28,952 nucleotides of DNA, from NCBI GenBank assembly GCA_003427395.1, contig BFEA01000007.1:3502650-3531601 (forward strand), read 5' to 3'. This document shows, one piece after another, positions 1 through 11,008 of the stretch. The notes below the pieces were generated by a model. It was not told the DNA's origin and ran no database searches. It was given only the letters and a program-made list of their open reading frames with translations. Position 1 is the stretch's first letter. Every line of letters starts with the position of its first letter. Origin of the DNA: Chara braunii (Eukaryota > Streptophyta > Charophyceae > Charales > Characeae). Position numbers and translations under genes: made by a program.

Positions 1-662
1 AAAAAAAAAAAAAAAAACAATTTTAAAAACTCTGAAAACAATATATGTTATACAGAAGAATAAACTAAACAACATTTGCCTCAACGTTACATCCAAATTC
101 TTTACCAGATTTGAAATAAAAATCAAATACTAAAAATAAATAATAATAATAAAAAATAGAAAAAATAAAACGAGAATAAAATTATTGAATGGGGGAGCAC
201 GGTTTGTACACCGCCATCTTTGGTGATTTTCATTTTTTTTTTGCTGTGACAAATGCTATGAAAATTTATACATGTGTATCTTATATAATAGAGAATATAC
301 AAATAAAGTTTGAAAAAATAATATTTTTTTTCATGCCCTGAAATAAAGGAAAAACAAAAAGTGAAAAGAAAAAAAAACAAATTAGTGAGTGGGCAAGCAA
401 GTTTCGACACCACCATCTTTGCCGATTTTTCATTGTTTTGTGGCTCAACAGAATGACTTCAAACTTAATAGGAACATACCTTACATCACAAGGAAGTCAC
501 GGAAAAAAATGCAGAGAAACATAATAATATTAAGGTGCGAAAATAATTTTTTTTGCGGGGTCCGAACCCCTTCAGGTCCGTGCCCCGTACGGGGACCCGA
601 ACGCCCGAACGTTCGGGGGTCAGCTTAGGGGCCTCCGTACGTTCGGCCTGGCAACCTTGTAT
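1..662 (-). mobile_element. TA-bounded GC-ended repeat, copy 1 (cut by window start)
   Basis: Minus-oriented copy of the non-coding family defined best by 6711-7455. It has an AT-rich core with two motif sites (about 208-228 and 408-428, CGCCATCTTTGGTGATT-like), then a GC-rich end with GTCCGAACCCC, CCCGTACGGGGACCCGAACG and GGCCTGGCAACCTTGTATATA. Open frames here are by-products of composition. No transposase is seen. Confidence 0.7.
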
Positions 663-675
663 ATACATATAGAGA

Positions 676-1390
676 GAGAGGGAGAGAGAAATGAGGAGAT
701 ATCATGCAGTTCATGACCATGTCGTTTTTTGAAATGCAATCTTGATATTATGTCCAAAAATTCACGTAGTCGTTGACTTCTTTCTACCTATGAGCATACA
801 GAGCAACCCTAAACTTCATACACACAAACACACACATAGAGGAGGGAGGGAAAGGGGTACGACAAATATATATATATGTGTGTATATATATATATATACA
901 TATATATAAAGATAGAGAGAGAAAGAAAAATAAGGAGATATGCAGTCCATGACCACGTCGCCTTTTGAAATGTAATCTTAGCATTATGTCCAAAACGTCA
1001 CGTGGTTGTTGACTTTTTTTTACCTATTAGCATAAAGAGCAATCCACGAATGCATAAACACACACACAGGGGGCGGGGGAGGTAAGGAGAGAGGGGGGGG
1101 GGAATAAAAACTCGGAAATAAGGAGTTAAAGTGAAGTCTAGAGACACATGACCTTTTAGATTTCAAGCGTCACATTGTGTTAAAAACGTCAGGTGGTAAT
1201 GAAATCCTTCCAATGTAGGACAATGGAACAATTCCGTAAATTCGTATACTTTACATCGTGTATATGAAAACAAACTTTTAGTGAAACTACAAACTAGCGA
1301 TGGAGGAGGCACAAATAGACAGTAGCAGTACACATGATTTTTTTGGACAGTTATACTTAGCATTCTTTTTAAATAGTCACGTGGTCATGG
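676..1390. repeat. Diverged tandem repeats of about 235 bp with microsatellite linkers
   Basis: Two clear units, about 700-860 and 930-1090, share GCAGT.CATGACCA.GTCG, TTATGTCCAAAA, CACGT.GT.GTTGACTT and GAGCAA.CC, followed by CA-rich and G-rich linkers. A third, weaker unit follows (about 1120-1260) and a scrap at 1375-1395 (AGTCACGTGGTCATGGATTA). No coding sense is visible. Confidence 0.6.
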
Positions 1391-1636
1391 ATTATGTTCG
1401 AGAGACACACAAAAATAATGTGTAAACATACGGAACAAGGGTCGGTTCTGTTATTTTGAAGTGTTGTACAAATTGGAATTTTGAGACCTTTTGAAACTGT
1501 CGTTTAAAAAAACTAGCGCGCATCTCGAACCTCCTCATATTTATAAATGTACTTGTGCAAATATCAAGAATGTTAAAATAAACTCTCATTTTTTTTTTCT
1601 CGAACTGCCCAAATTTTCAACAGAATTGGGCATATA

Positions 1637-1745
1637 TTGAACTGATGCTGAACCAATGTTGGACGTGTTGATCTAATGTTGAGCCAATGTTGAACCAATG
1701 TTGGACGTGTCTAGATGGTGTTGAACCATGGTTGTAAGTGTGTTG
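1637..1745. repeat. Short minisatellite, TTGAACCAATG-like units
   Basis: About seven imperfect repeats of 14-18 bp with the core GTTGAACCAATGTTGGACGT. From 1391 to 1636 and 1746 to 2030 I see nothing beyond AT-rich DNA with poly(A)/poly(T) runs at about 1806-1838. Confidence 0.6.
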
Positions 1746-2029
1746 TTTAAATCAATAGATGAAATATATGTGCACCAATGTCTATTTTTGCAGTAACGTT
1801 GACAAAAAAAAAAAAAAACATTTTTTTTTTTTTTTTTTATCTTGTGTCTCTCAAAGATTTACTTTCTCCGCTTGTAACTTGAGTTTAGTGCAGTATGGTA
1901 GCAACAATTAACCGCTCACTTGAGTTAGGAACCACCAAAACAAGTGCAGAAAACTCTTAGTAACTCGAGGTCATGGCTCAAAAACTCACGCTCGGATAGT
2001 CACAACTTGCAATAGGAGAGTTTTCTTCC

Positions 2030-3130
2030 TACTCTACTCCCTCTTCTTTCCCTCTTTCAACTAGTCCTAACCCTGAGTACTTACTCGTCTTCCTCTCTTT
2101 CATGATCTCGTTTGTTTGTTCCCCCTAGGTTAAAATCAATCTTGCAACCCACCTTTTCGATCAGATACAACCGAAATGAAGGTGCATTTTGTTTCCGGGG
2201 AAACAATTGTAGTCGTTTTCTCCTCCCTTCTGATCCCCGGATCCTCCCTTTCTTTCCTTTGTCTCGTCTTTTACTTATTCTCCTTTGTCTTAACTCGTCC
2301 ACTTACTCCTGGAGTATTGCTTGCGATATACCTTATCTATAGTTGCCGCATGAATCCCACTCGTGCTCATTTTCACGCTTGCCTCCGCGCGCTACCTCTT
2401 TCTTCCTAGTATTCACTATTCTTCCTCTTCTTAACGACCAACTTCCCAACTTTCCCCCTTATGATTATATTTGCCCTTACTGAGTACGTCTAGATTCCAA
2501 CTCTGATTATTTATGCTCAAGATGAAGTTGTATTATATTCGTGTGAAAAACGGTCACCTTCATTTCCTCTTCTTCTTCCCTCCTACCTGCTCCTTCTCAG
2601 TCGTCCAATAATCCCTCTCATTTTGCACTCGTTCCCTGCTTTCATAAACCCCGTTTCACGTTTTTATCTTTGAACCTTATTTTCCCTTTTGCTCATTCAC
2701 GTATTCGTATTTTCGTTTTTACTATTTTCCTCGGGTTTCTTCTGACATTCCTTCACTACTAGCTTCTTCTCACACCCACGCTTATTTCGCACCCTCGTTT
2801 CTGCTTGCTCACCATTGCAATAACTTATGTTTATATCAGTGTTTGCTCCCGCTAGCTACCACAGTTGTTTGTTGCTACTTTAGCGTTCGCTTCTCCGCTT
2901 GCCCTACCTTGCTTAGCACAGCGTTCACGCCTGTATTCATTTATCCTCATCCTCGTACCTGCATTCACGTTTGTGCTCGCCCGCAAGTATGCTTGCACTT
3001 GTTGCTGCTTGCTCTTGATTTACTATGCATGTAAGCGTTCAAGCCTGCTCACGCTAATGTTCACTATCAAACTTGCATTTTTATCATTCCTACACTCACG
3101 GCTCAATTGCACTCCCACGCTCTGACTTCG
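2030..3130. other. Pyrimidine-rich strand, about 1.1 kb
   Basis: The plus strand is strongly enriched in C and T (runs such as CTTCCTCTCTTTC and CCCTCTTCTTTCCCTC) with few purine runs. Short frames on both strands occur but none has a recognisable domain or protein-like composition. It may be a decayed CT-rich satellite or a long untranslated or intronic stretch. The region 3131-3905 after it is unremarkable AT-rich DNA. Confidence 0.55.
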
Positions 3131-3909
3131 TCTTGGCCTTACAATCGCTAGCTTAGTCCCTCCTCTTATACTACTCGTAATCATGATGCCTCACCATAGA
3201 AATTTGCGACTCCAAGGAACTACAATGACACACTCGGATCGGAACATGTTTTCGCTCAGAAATCAATCCCCACTATTTTTCAAAATTTGTTAAGATTTGC
3301 GTCGTATCCCCTATCTTTAAGCAAGTTGTGAGGTAATGATCAAGTGTTATTACTGTCGTTCATATTTATTTATTTAAAAATTAATAATAAAAAAGAATTA
3401 ATAATAAACAAATACAGATTTAAATTTGTAAGTTGTGGTCGCATGTAATACTTCTTGAATCTGATCGTATCCGATATCTAAGAACTGAGGTGCACTTATG
3501 AGCGCGCCAAGGTTTCAGGATTTCAAACTTATTTTCTAATTAATTTTATGTTGTTTTAATGTTGTATCTACCCGCCACAACTGTATTGGGATATGTTTAC
3601 TAGAGCATCTTCACCATGTTCTAGAGGGGGATTTACTCGCCTTCTTGACATTAGTTTAGTCTCGGAGCAATACTCCTCGTACTTGGCATTCCCGTTGTTC
3701 GTGGTAGGTGCTCATATCGTTTTCCTTACCAGCTACAAATCAATCCCTCGAAATACTTAGGTAGTATTTAAAAAGTATGTGTTATAAAGTCTTCATATAA
3801 ATATCATAACAACACATTCAACGGATCTTCGGGGAATAAAATATGAAATAAACAGTGAAGAAAATTTAAACGAACTTCCCCCGTCGCATCTCGTGTGGGC
3901 AATTTTTGG

Positions 3910-4180
3910 ACTCTGGTAGTGGCAAAAACCTATATTCTTAATCACTACTAATTATAAAATCAAGGTCACAGGTTCAAGCCCCGCTGGATCAAAAGTGGGG
4001 TGAAATTGTGGTCGGGTGGGCCTCGGATCCTTGCCAAAAATAAATTAACCCGGAGGCAGAATGAACTTGATTCATGTACCCACAACTTGTTGATCCGCAC
4101 CAGAACCTATTGGGCTAGCTCCGACTTCAGGTAAGAGAGGAACAGACCCTCTATAAGTGGAGGTTCAAGCTCTGTCTACT
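3910..4180 (+). repeat. Possible tRNA-derived SINE
   Basis: CTGGTAGTGGCAAAAACC (about 3913) resembles a polymerase III A box and CACAGGTTCAAGCCCCGC (about 3967-3984) a B box at a tRNA-like distance. A second B-box-like GGAGGTTCAAGCTCTGTC lies at about 4161. No poly(A) tail or flanking duplication was located. From 4181 to 4860 nothing clear is seen beyond a small palindrome CTCGACCACATGGTCGAG near 4277. Confidence 0.4.
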
Positions 4181-4860
4181 TAGGGTAACGAGCCCATGGC
4201 CTGTTTTAAAGGGCAAAATCAGGTCAATTTTGTTTGACGTTGCCCGCTATGGTGGTTTAATGTCTTCTTATGGTTGCCTCGACCACATGGTCGAGACCTT
4301 CACTAACTTTGTACCCACCTTTGGGTCTACAATGGAGTGAACCGCTGGTTTTCGTATGTCAACGCGTTCAACTTTAACGGACTTGAACTAATTAATTTAT
4401 TTTGTCGTATCATTTAAGTTTTCGACTAACTTAAAATATTATCGTCATATCTCATGCGGCTTTTCTTTCTTTAACTAACACTTTGACCCTTACGATCGAA
4501 GGTTTTAATTATAAATTGTCGCCGCCTCAGCACACCACAATTTGCGTGAGTGATTATCTAATAATCTCGACCTTAACGAAAGAGGTGGTGTCATGGTGTC
4601 ACGTTAAAGTGCTCTCACCTCTTCATTTTAGACCGGCTCCGTCATGCGTGTCAATGTTGATGTTGTATCAACTGCAAAAATATGGTCAAATACCCTGACA
4701 GTGTGTATCTTCCCATGTTCTAGCGAAGAGCGGCAAAAGGCAATAGAGGAAAGACGCGTGTATCTCCCCATGATCTTGTTGAAGATTCTTTCTCATGCGG
4801 CACGGTGGGGGGGGGGGAATCGCTAGGAACGTATCTGACCAAAGTCAAGTGATAGATTCA

Positions 4861-5280
4861 GTTTTACTTTTGCATGTTTGAGAGAACAAGGACTGTGGAC
4901 GCAATTGTCACGTTCGTTCGGAAAGTGCATCCGACCACATTCCTGCAAAAGATTGACTCTTGATACAGGCAAGGCTCGTCATCAAAGACCCTAGTGGCAA
5001 TCTCGATTGAAGTGTTGGCGATCCCGATTTCAGTGGTAGTGGTCTTCTTCGTCATGTAGGCTTGTAGTGTTCATCTTGGTAGCCGTGGTGGAGGTGTTCC
5101 TCCTTCATCTTGGCGATGAATTTGGCTCCGCTTGTAATTCTCAGTCGCGGGGAGAGCTCCTTCCTTGAGACTACCCTTGATTGGGATGAACGTGGATATA
5201 GGAGCAGCCCAGTGCATCACGCAAGGAACCGTTGTGAAGCAGTTTACGTAAGTAAGCACATAATCAAACGGAAGGTGCGT
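4861..5280 (-). other. Coding-like stretch of unknown kind, one stop
   Basis: On the minus strand one frame runs from about 5280 to 4864 with a single stop (TGA near 5071). It includes VMHWAAPISTFIPIKGSLKE and, after the stop, MTKKTTTTEIGIANTSIEIA. No domain is recognised. It may be a fragment of a decayed transposon gene or chance. A (GA)n tract follows at about 5285-5330. Confidence 0.2.
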
Positions 5281-5344
5281 GCACAAAGAGAGAGAGCGAT
5301 AGACAGAAAGAGGAAGAGAGAGAGAGAGAATTTCATAACGAGAG

Positions 5345-5880
5345 TGGGGGTGTCTAAACTTGCTCGCCCACTCACTATTTTGTTTTTTTTTCACTTTTAA
5401 CTTTTTTTTTCCACTTTATTTCAGGGCCTAAAAAATTTATTATTTTTTAAAAACTTTTTAATGAGTTATTGATTATGTAAACTACATATCTATAAATTCT
5501 CAGGGCATTTGTGAATGCCAAAAAATAATTAAAAATCAGCAAAGATGGCGGTGTTGAAAAGGTGCTGGGACACTCACTCATTTTAATTCTCTTTTTATTT
5601 TTTCTTATTTTTATCATAGTGTTTATTTTCTGTATTTGATTTTTTATTCAAATTTGGTAACGAATTCGAATGTAGTTCCCAGGCAAATGTTGTTGAGTTG
5701 TTTTTTTTCCATAACATTTTTTGTTTTCAGAATTTTTTGAATTTTTTATTTGTTTTTTGTTTTTTGTCTTTTTTTTGTCCACGTTCGGCCCGAACGGCCG
5801 AACGCCTTTCGAAGGGGTCCCGTACGTTCGTGCGTTCGGGTTTGGGCGTTCGGCCCGTCCCGAACGCTGGCAACCCTGTA
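5345..5880 (+). mobile_element. TA-bounded GC-ended repeat, copy 2 (5'-truncated)
   Basis: Plus-oriented copy lacking the hairpin end: it begins inside the core directly after a (GA)n tract (GGGGGTGTCTAAACTTGCTC). It contains one motif site at about 5541-5554 and finishes in the GC-rich tail (TTCGGCCCGAACGGCCGAAC to CTGGCAACCCTGTATATA). It is followed at once by copy 3 across a short (TA)n. Confidence 0.7.
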
Positions 5881-5915
5881 TATATATACATACATATATA
5901 TATATATATCGTATA

Positions 5916-6674
5916 TACAGGTTCACCAGCCCATACGTACGGAGGTCCTCGGGCGGACCTCCGTACGTACGGGCGTTCGGGGTCCCGTACGGCGTCCGAA
6001 CCCGGCGGCGTTCAGCCCCCGCCAAAAAATATTTCGGGGTCTAACAATAATTTTTTTTTTTTGAATTTTTTTTTGTGAGTTCTCTATGACGTGAGGTACC
6101 TTCGTATAATTTTCAAGTCATTTGGCTCAGCCAAATAGGAATTAAAAATCGTCGAAGATGGTGGTGTCAAAACGTGCTCACCCACGTTTTTTTTCACTCT
6201 TTACTATTTGTTTTCACTTTAGTTTCGGGTCTTACCAATTTTATTATTTTTTGACACTTTTTTACCGGGTTTTGCATGATGTGAGGTACACACCTGTAAA
6301 TTTTCAGGGCATTTAGCTGTGCCAAAACAAAATGAAAAATCGCCAAAGATGGCGGCGTCGAAAACGTGCTCGTGCACTCACTAAATGTAATTCTTTTTTT
6401 AGTTTTTGTTATTTTTATTATTAGTATTTATTTTTTCATATTTTATTTTGATTTCAAATTTGGGAAGGAATTTGGATCTCATGCTCAGGCAAATCTTGTT
6501 TAATATTTTTTTTTTCCATAACATATATTGTTTCAATTTTGTTTTATGAGGTTTTTTTTTTTTTTTTTGGGGGGGGGGAGGGTTCGCGTTAGGCTCGAAC
6601 GGCCGAATGCATCCCCAAGGGGTCCCATACGTTCGGGCGTTCGGGTTCGGGCGTTCAACCCATCTCGAACGGCG

Positions 6675-6675
<1 letters not shown>
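5916..6675 (+). mobile_element. TA-bounded GC-ended repeat, copy 3 (near full length)
   Basis: About 760 bp from TACAGGTTCACCAGCCC to a tail ending CCCATCTCGAACGGCGATTA beside (TA)n. It shows the strong hairpin at 5930-5973, an AT-rich core with motif sites at about 6147 and 6341, and the GC tail (GGCTCGAACGGCCGAATGCA). Tandem with copies 2 and 4. It is non-coding: the frames in it run through (TA)n as Tyr-Ile repeats. Confidence 0.75.
5930..5973. repeat. Hairpin at element end, 19-bp arms, 6-base loop
   Basis: Left arm 5930-5948 (CCCATACGTACGGAGGTCC) and right arm 5955-5973 pair over 19 positions with a single mismatch, around loop TCGGGC. The matching site in the next copy (6725-6768) keeps the left arm but has three changes on the right. 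Confidence 0.85.
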
Positions 6676-6710
<35 letters not shown>

Positions 6711-6715
<5 letters not shown>

Positions 6716-7450
6716 GGTCACCAGCCCGTACGTACGGAGGTCCTCGAGCAGACCTATGTACGTACGGGCGTTCGGGGTCCCGTACGGGGTCCGATCCCAA
6801 CGGCGTTTGGCCCCCGCCAAAAATTATTTCAGGGCCTAAACAATATTATGTTTTTCTAACTTTTTTTTTGTGAGTTGTCTATGACCTGAGCTACATGTCT
6901 GTAGATTTTCTTGTTATTTAAATCGCCAAAGATGGTCGTGTCAAAATGTGCTCGCCCACGTATTTTTTCACTTTTTACCTTTTGTTTTCACTTTGTTCGG
7001 GGTCTAAACAATTTTATTATTTTTTGAGACTTTTTCAGTGGGTTTTATATTATATGAAGTACATATGTATAAATTTTCAGGGCATTTACCTATGCCCCAA
7101 AAAAAAAAAAAAATCGCCAAAAAAGGCGGTGTCGAAAACATGCTCACGCAATTACTAAATTTAATTCTCTTTTTATTTATTTATTTTTATTATTAGTATT
7201 TATTTCCCGTATTTTATTTTTATTTCGAATTTGGTAAGGAATTCGGTTGTAATGCTCAGGCAAATCTTGTTTAATTTATTTTTTTCCATAACATATCTTT
7301 TTTTCATATTTTTTGGATGATCTTTTGTTTTTTCTTTTTTTTGGAGGGGGGGTCCGCGTTCGGCCCGAACAGTCGAACGCATCCCTAAGGGTGTCCATAC
7401 GTTCGGGCGTTCGGGTTCGGGCATTCAGCCCGTCCAGAACGCGGGTTACC

Positions 7451-7455
<5 letters not shown>
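6711..7455 (+). mobile_element. TA-bounded GC-ended repeat, copy 4 (reference copy)
   Basis: About 745 bp, bounded by (TA)n on both sides. Left end TACAGGGTCACCAGCCCG and right end GCGGGTTACCCTGTA form short imperfect terminal inverted repeats (TACAGGGT.ACC). GC-rich subterminal parts flank an AT-rich core holding motif sites at about 6926 and 7116. The TA at each edge could be a target duplication, as for Tc1/mariner-type elements, but the surrounding (TA)n hides it. No open frame for a transposase, so it would be non-autonomous. Confidence 0.75.
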
Positions 7456-7487
<32 letters not shown>

Positions 7488-7488
7488 N

Positions 7489-7579
<91 letters not shown>
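7456..7579. repeat. (TA)n microsatellite, about 125 bp
   Basis: Uninterrupted TA repeat except one N at 7488. It borders copy 4 of the GC-ended family. Other (TA)n tracts at 866-907, 5881-5915, 6676-6710, 11353-11407, 22470-22489 and 23294-23307 mostly adjoin copies of that family too. Confidence 0.95.
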
Positions 7580-7582
<3 letters not shown>

Positions 7583-7650
7583 TAAATATTTAAATATAGA
7601 AAGTCGTATTATCAATTTTTATTAAGTGTGTGTTTGGCCTCAGTCGAAAT

Positions 7651-8069
7651 CATTAGTGTTAGAAACAATGGTCAATTTTTCAACTTGAACCTCCCCAGAA
7701 GAAACATACAAAGAATTGAGTCATTCGTCTTATAAGCAATGCTTAAACTTTTTTCTTAGTATAAAGAAAACATAGCACTCTTGACGATTCATCTTAGGAA
7801 CGATGCCCAAAGTCTGTTCGGAAACCATAAAAACATAAACAAACGGCCAGACCATTCATCTTATAAACAATGTCGGACCCTGAAAGTTAAGGCATTCAAA
7901 ATTCTCAAAAAAAAAAAAACTAGACCATTCATCCTAGAAACAATGTTTGATTGTAGAAAATACACGTCAGGAAACACAAAAACCAAACAATTTATTTCAT
8001 AAATAATATTTGGCCTTTCATAAAATATATTAAGACAAAGCGATCAGACAATTGGTTGTAAAACCAATG
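7651..8069 (+). repeat. Seven regularly spaced 20-bp motifs (plus orientation)
   Basis: Motifs like CATTCATCTTATAAACAATG occur at 7651, 7722, 7786, 7853, 7926, about 7990 and about 8050, spaced 60-73 bp. They are imperfect (the sixth is poor) and often followed by GTC-GAC-like bases. The spacer sequences differ. Not a CRISPR: this is eukaryotic context and the repeats are degenerate. Region 8100-8680 beyond it holds nothing I recognise. Confidence 0.6.
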
Positions 8070-8784
8070 TCTGACTCGTTGAAGACATAGTCAAACAGAA
8101 GCAAAACCTCCTTCTTCCTACCTTATCCAGTTCACCCCTCTTTGTCTAAATTCAAACAACAAAAATAGATAAACTTCACTCTCGCGTTTCTTTTCCTTAA
8201 TATGAATTATGTCTTGAACAAAAACCAAAGTTCGGAGGGGCGAGTGCATACATAGCAGGCAACGTAGAGAGATGTACATGATAAGGGTACGATAGACATA
8301 CATAAAAAAAAGGGTTTACCTTATAATTTCATGCCTCATAAACCTCACCTAGGTTCTAGTAGAGCTCCCACAATCGGTAGGGTAAATCTCCTTGAATAAT
8401 CTTGGCGCGGATTACGGGTTTTCAATCTCGCTTGCCTCCTTCCTCTCTGAGCCAAAAAAACATACTGAGAGTAATAAAGGCAAAATGAGAAATATTAAAC
8501 CACCGCTACCTTTCTTAGTGCAGTGGAAAACGAGAATATACGTCACATCGCAGTTTTCGGAGGTCCCTAGGAAACTCGGCAGAAAAGAAAACAAAAGAAA
8601 AGATTGTGACCCTACGGGCTCATCGTGAGGGGAAAACAAAACTGAGTATTTTGATTCGAGCGACGTCGGGGAAGACCCTCACGAAAGTGGAAGTCATTGC
8701 AATGCTTTGAGGAATGTATCTAACCACTATATGTGGAACATTCGTCCCTTTGTTTGCCCTGTCAAGTTCCTCTAGTCGTTTTGC

Positions 8785-9024
8785 TTTTGTCGCCCTGCCA
8801 GCGAAGCAGGGCGGATTCCACGCGGGGCTACAAACTGTCTCACTGAACTCATACTCACATTGGTACTGTGGCTTTATGTATCGGACCAAGACAACAACAT
8901 AAAAGGTGTTTTTTTTTTTTTGTTCTTCATTTCTTCCTACAGGACAAACGTCCTCACTAAGGGCACAGTCTCACAAGAAACTCATAGAATGAATATGGTT
9001 TGTATGTGTGGAAGGTGATTACAC

Positions 9025-9123
<99 letters not shown>

Positions 9124-9360
9124 TTAAAAATTTATGTATCTTTTTTGTGCCATACTAGTGAGGCGGGCCGGATTCTACGCTGGGCTGCAAATTGCCCCAC
9201 TGAACTCATACTCACACCAGTAGTGTAGCTTCTTGTATTGGACCAGGATAATGGCATGAGGGATGTTTTTGTTTTTTTTTTTACTCATTTTTCTCTTCGC
9301 GAGACAGACACTCTGATTGAGGGAACAATCTCACTAGCACCTTGTAGGATGTATCTCATG
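8785..9360 (+). repeat. Two diverged direct copies of about 200 bp around an (ATT)n tract
   Basis: Copies at about 8785-8990 and 9155-9360 share ACTGAACTCATACTCACA, GGATTC.ACGC.GGGCT, GACCA.GA.AA and a poly(T) run, then CTCAC.A repeated parts. The (ATT)n tract (9026-9124, with one interruption ATC) lies between them. Confidence 0.6.
9026..9124. repeat. (ATT)n trinucleotide microsatellite, about 33 units
   Basis: Uninterrupted apart from a single ATC unit. Confidence 0.95.
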
Positions 9361-9688
9361 GCTATGAGGGCGTTAAATAAGTTTTTTTTTTTTTTTTTTT
9401 CTCTTTTTCGGGTGCATTGACCGTGAGTACTGGGAAAGAAAATACAATGGGACCTAGGCTTGATAAAACTCGGTGCATAATGAAATTCAGGGTTGGTAAA
9501 AACAAGATCGGAGGTAGTGGTGGTTTAAGTCACTCAAATCCAAAACAGGTGTACTTAGACTCACGTGAGAGAGCCTTGGTACCTTCTTTTCCGCAGGGTC
9601 CCACAATGGTGGCCAAACGCGGAGTAGAACGATCAAACCGTAGCTAGTATGTAGAGTATACGACGTTCTAACAGACCTCAAAGGCGCA

Positions 9689-10345
9689 CTAGTTATCCCC
9701 TGGCAGAGCCTGATCACCCCTCTTAACCCATAATTTCTCCTTTCCACCCAAACTACAGCTACACAGTTTAAAATGATTGAGTTCAAGTAGAGAAAAATAA
9801 AGCAAAATAGAATACACCCCTTGTGCTCTATTCGAAATGCATGAATAAATGTTGAAAAACTTTGTTGAATACTGCACGCATAACAATCGTTTGCAGCAAC
9901 AAGATATTACGTTAATGCGCAATACCAAACACAAGTGCCATAGTTCCACACCCAATAATGCACTGAGTGAAAAACATAGTAACCGCCGCAATGCACAGTG
10001 CAACAACAACTCAGTGTGCACAACAAGTGCAGAGTGTCCGTGCATAAAAAAATCTACAACAATCCCCACAATAAAATACAGCAGAATATCGCCAGCAAAA
10101 CGCACAGCAAACGCACGACACTTGTCTCCGCAGCAAGTCAAACAATACTGTAGCAAGTGCGCAAAGGTAGTCAAAACACAACACAATTGTGGACCACCAG
10201 ACAACTTAGTAGACGATAGCTGCTCTCCGTACTCCGTAGTAATTCGCAATCCGGAGCCCAATTGAAGAAGCAGCACCCCAGTTCCAAGCAAATCAACAAT
10301 AAAACTCTTTTCGAAATTATAGCAACTATACTTGCCTCAACTTTG
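9689..10345. other. CA/AC-rich stretch with opposed open frames, function unclear
   Basis: A 138-codon frame on plus (9849-10265) and a 200-codon frame on minus (9689-10291) overlap. The plus product is Asn/Thr/Cys-rich (QQVKQYCSKCAKVV, CTTSAECPCIKK); the minus product is Leu/Cys-rich and hydrophobic. The repeated CAACA/GCA words explain both the open frames and their composition. No domain is recognised and I do not call either a gene. 9361-9688 holds nothing further. Confidence 0.2.
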
Positions 10346-10347
10346 TA

Positions 10348-10851
10348 ATGACTGTTGTCGAAGATACCAACGTTGCTGAAACTTCGACCCCTGCTTCAAC
10401 TTGTCTTCCGGGCCTTAGCAGTCATGTTCATACTTAGCCTCCTACAACGTTGCAACAACCCGCTAGTCTCGACGCTCAGCACCAGCAGTTACGCAAAGAT
10501 AATCCAGCAGCACCAATCCGTCGTCGTTAAGAACAACAACTAAAACACCTTGCATGGGGCCCTTGGATACAGAACAATAGTCATTCTGAAATGCCTAGGT
10601 AATCGTCGTGCACCTGGTCGCAATCGAGGCCAGATGCAGATACGACTTGGAGGAGGAAGCTTGTAAAAAACACAGCTATAAAGGTCGGCGGTGCCACCAT
10701 GATGGTAAATAAGAACCACAGGAGTTGTGACCAAGCGCATAACGAGCAGCATCCGGCTCGAGATGACGATCGTGAGCAAATCCATGGTCAGCAGCCAGAT
10801 CAATCGACCAGGTGGTCAAAAGGGAAAGCCTCGACCTTGCTCCAGTACTGA
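10348..10851 (+). pseudogene. Decayed coding-like frame of 168 codons, family unknown
   Basis: A single frame from ATG at 10348 to TGA at 10849-10851 is interrupted by three stops only. Its stretches read like a hydrophilic protein: MTVVEDTNVAETSTPASTCL, PASLDAQHQQLRKDNPAAPI, and HNEQHPARDDDREQIHGQQP. The Gln/Arg/Asp-rich end resembles Gag-like or nucleic-acid-binding low-complexity parts of retroelements, but no motif settles it. The other two plus frames are more broken. No zinc knuckle, protease or RT follows before 11009. It could be chance in a GC-richer island. Confidence 0.25.
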
Positions 10852-11008
10852 CCAAATGTATGAAATGAGGACAAATCTGACTCTAAAACCTGGTAAGGTA
10901 CGCCGCTCAATGATCACGCTACTATTTCCCAATTTGTCACAACCTCCAGGTAGGTATCTACACCAGTGTAGTTACGAACGAGAGAGGACTGTGAGCGATT
11001 CCGATTAG

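Noticed and set aside
5648-6078. Overlapping frames of about 100-126 codons on both strands
   Set aside because: They run through the GC-ended repeats and (TA)n (Tyr-Ile runs); the same happens in every copy of the repeat, so they are composition artefacts.
7651-8069. CRISPR-like array
   Set aside because: Repeats are degenerate, spacing is uneven, there are no cas genes, and the DNA is eukaryotic.
9689-10291. 200-codon minus-strand frame and opposed 138-codon plus-strand frame
   Set aside because: Both arise in CAACA/GCA-rich DNA with few stop-forming words; their compositions are skewed and no domain or paralogous pattern is visible.
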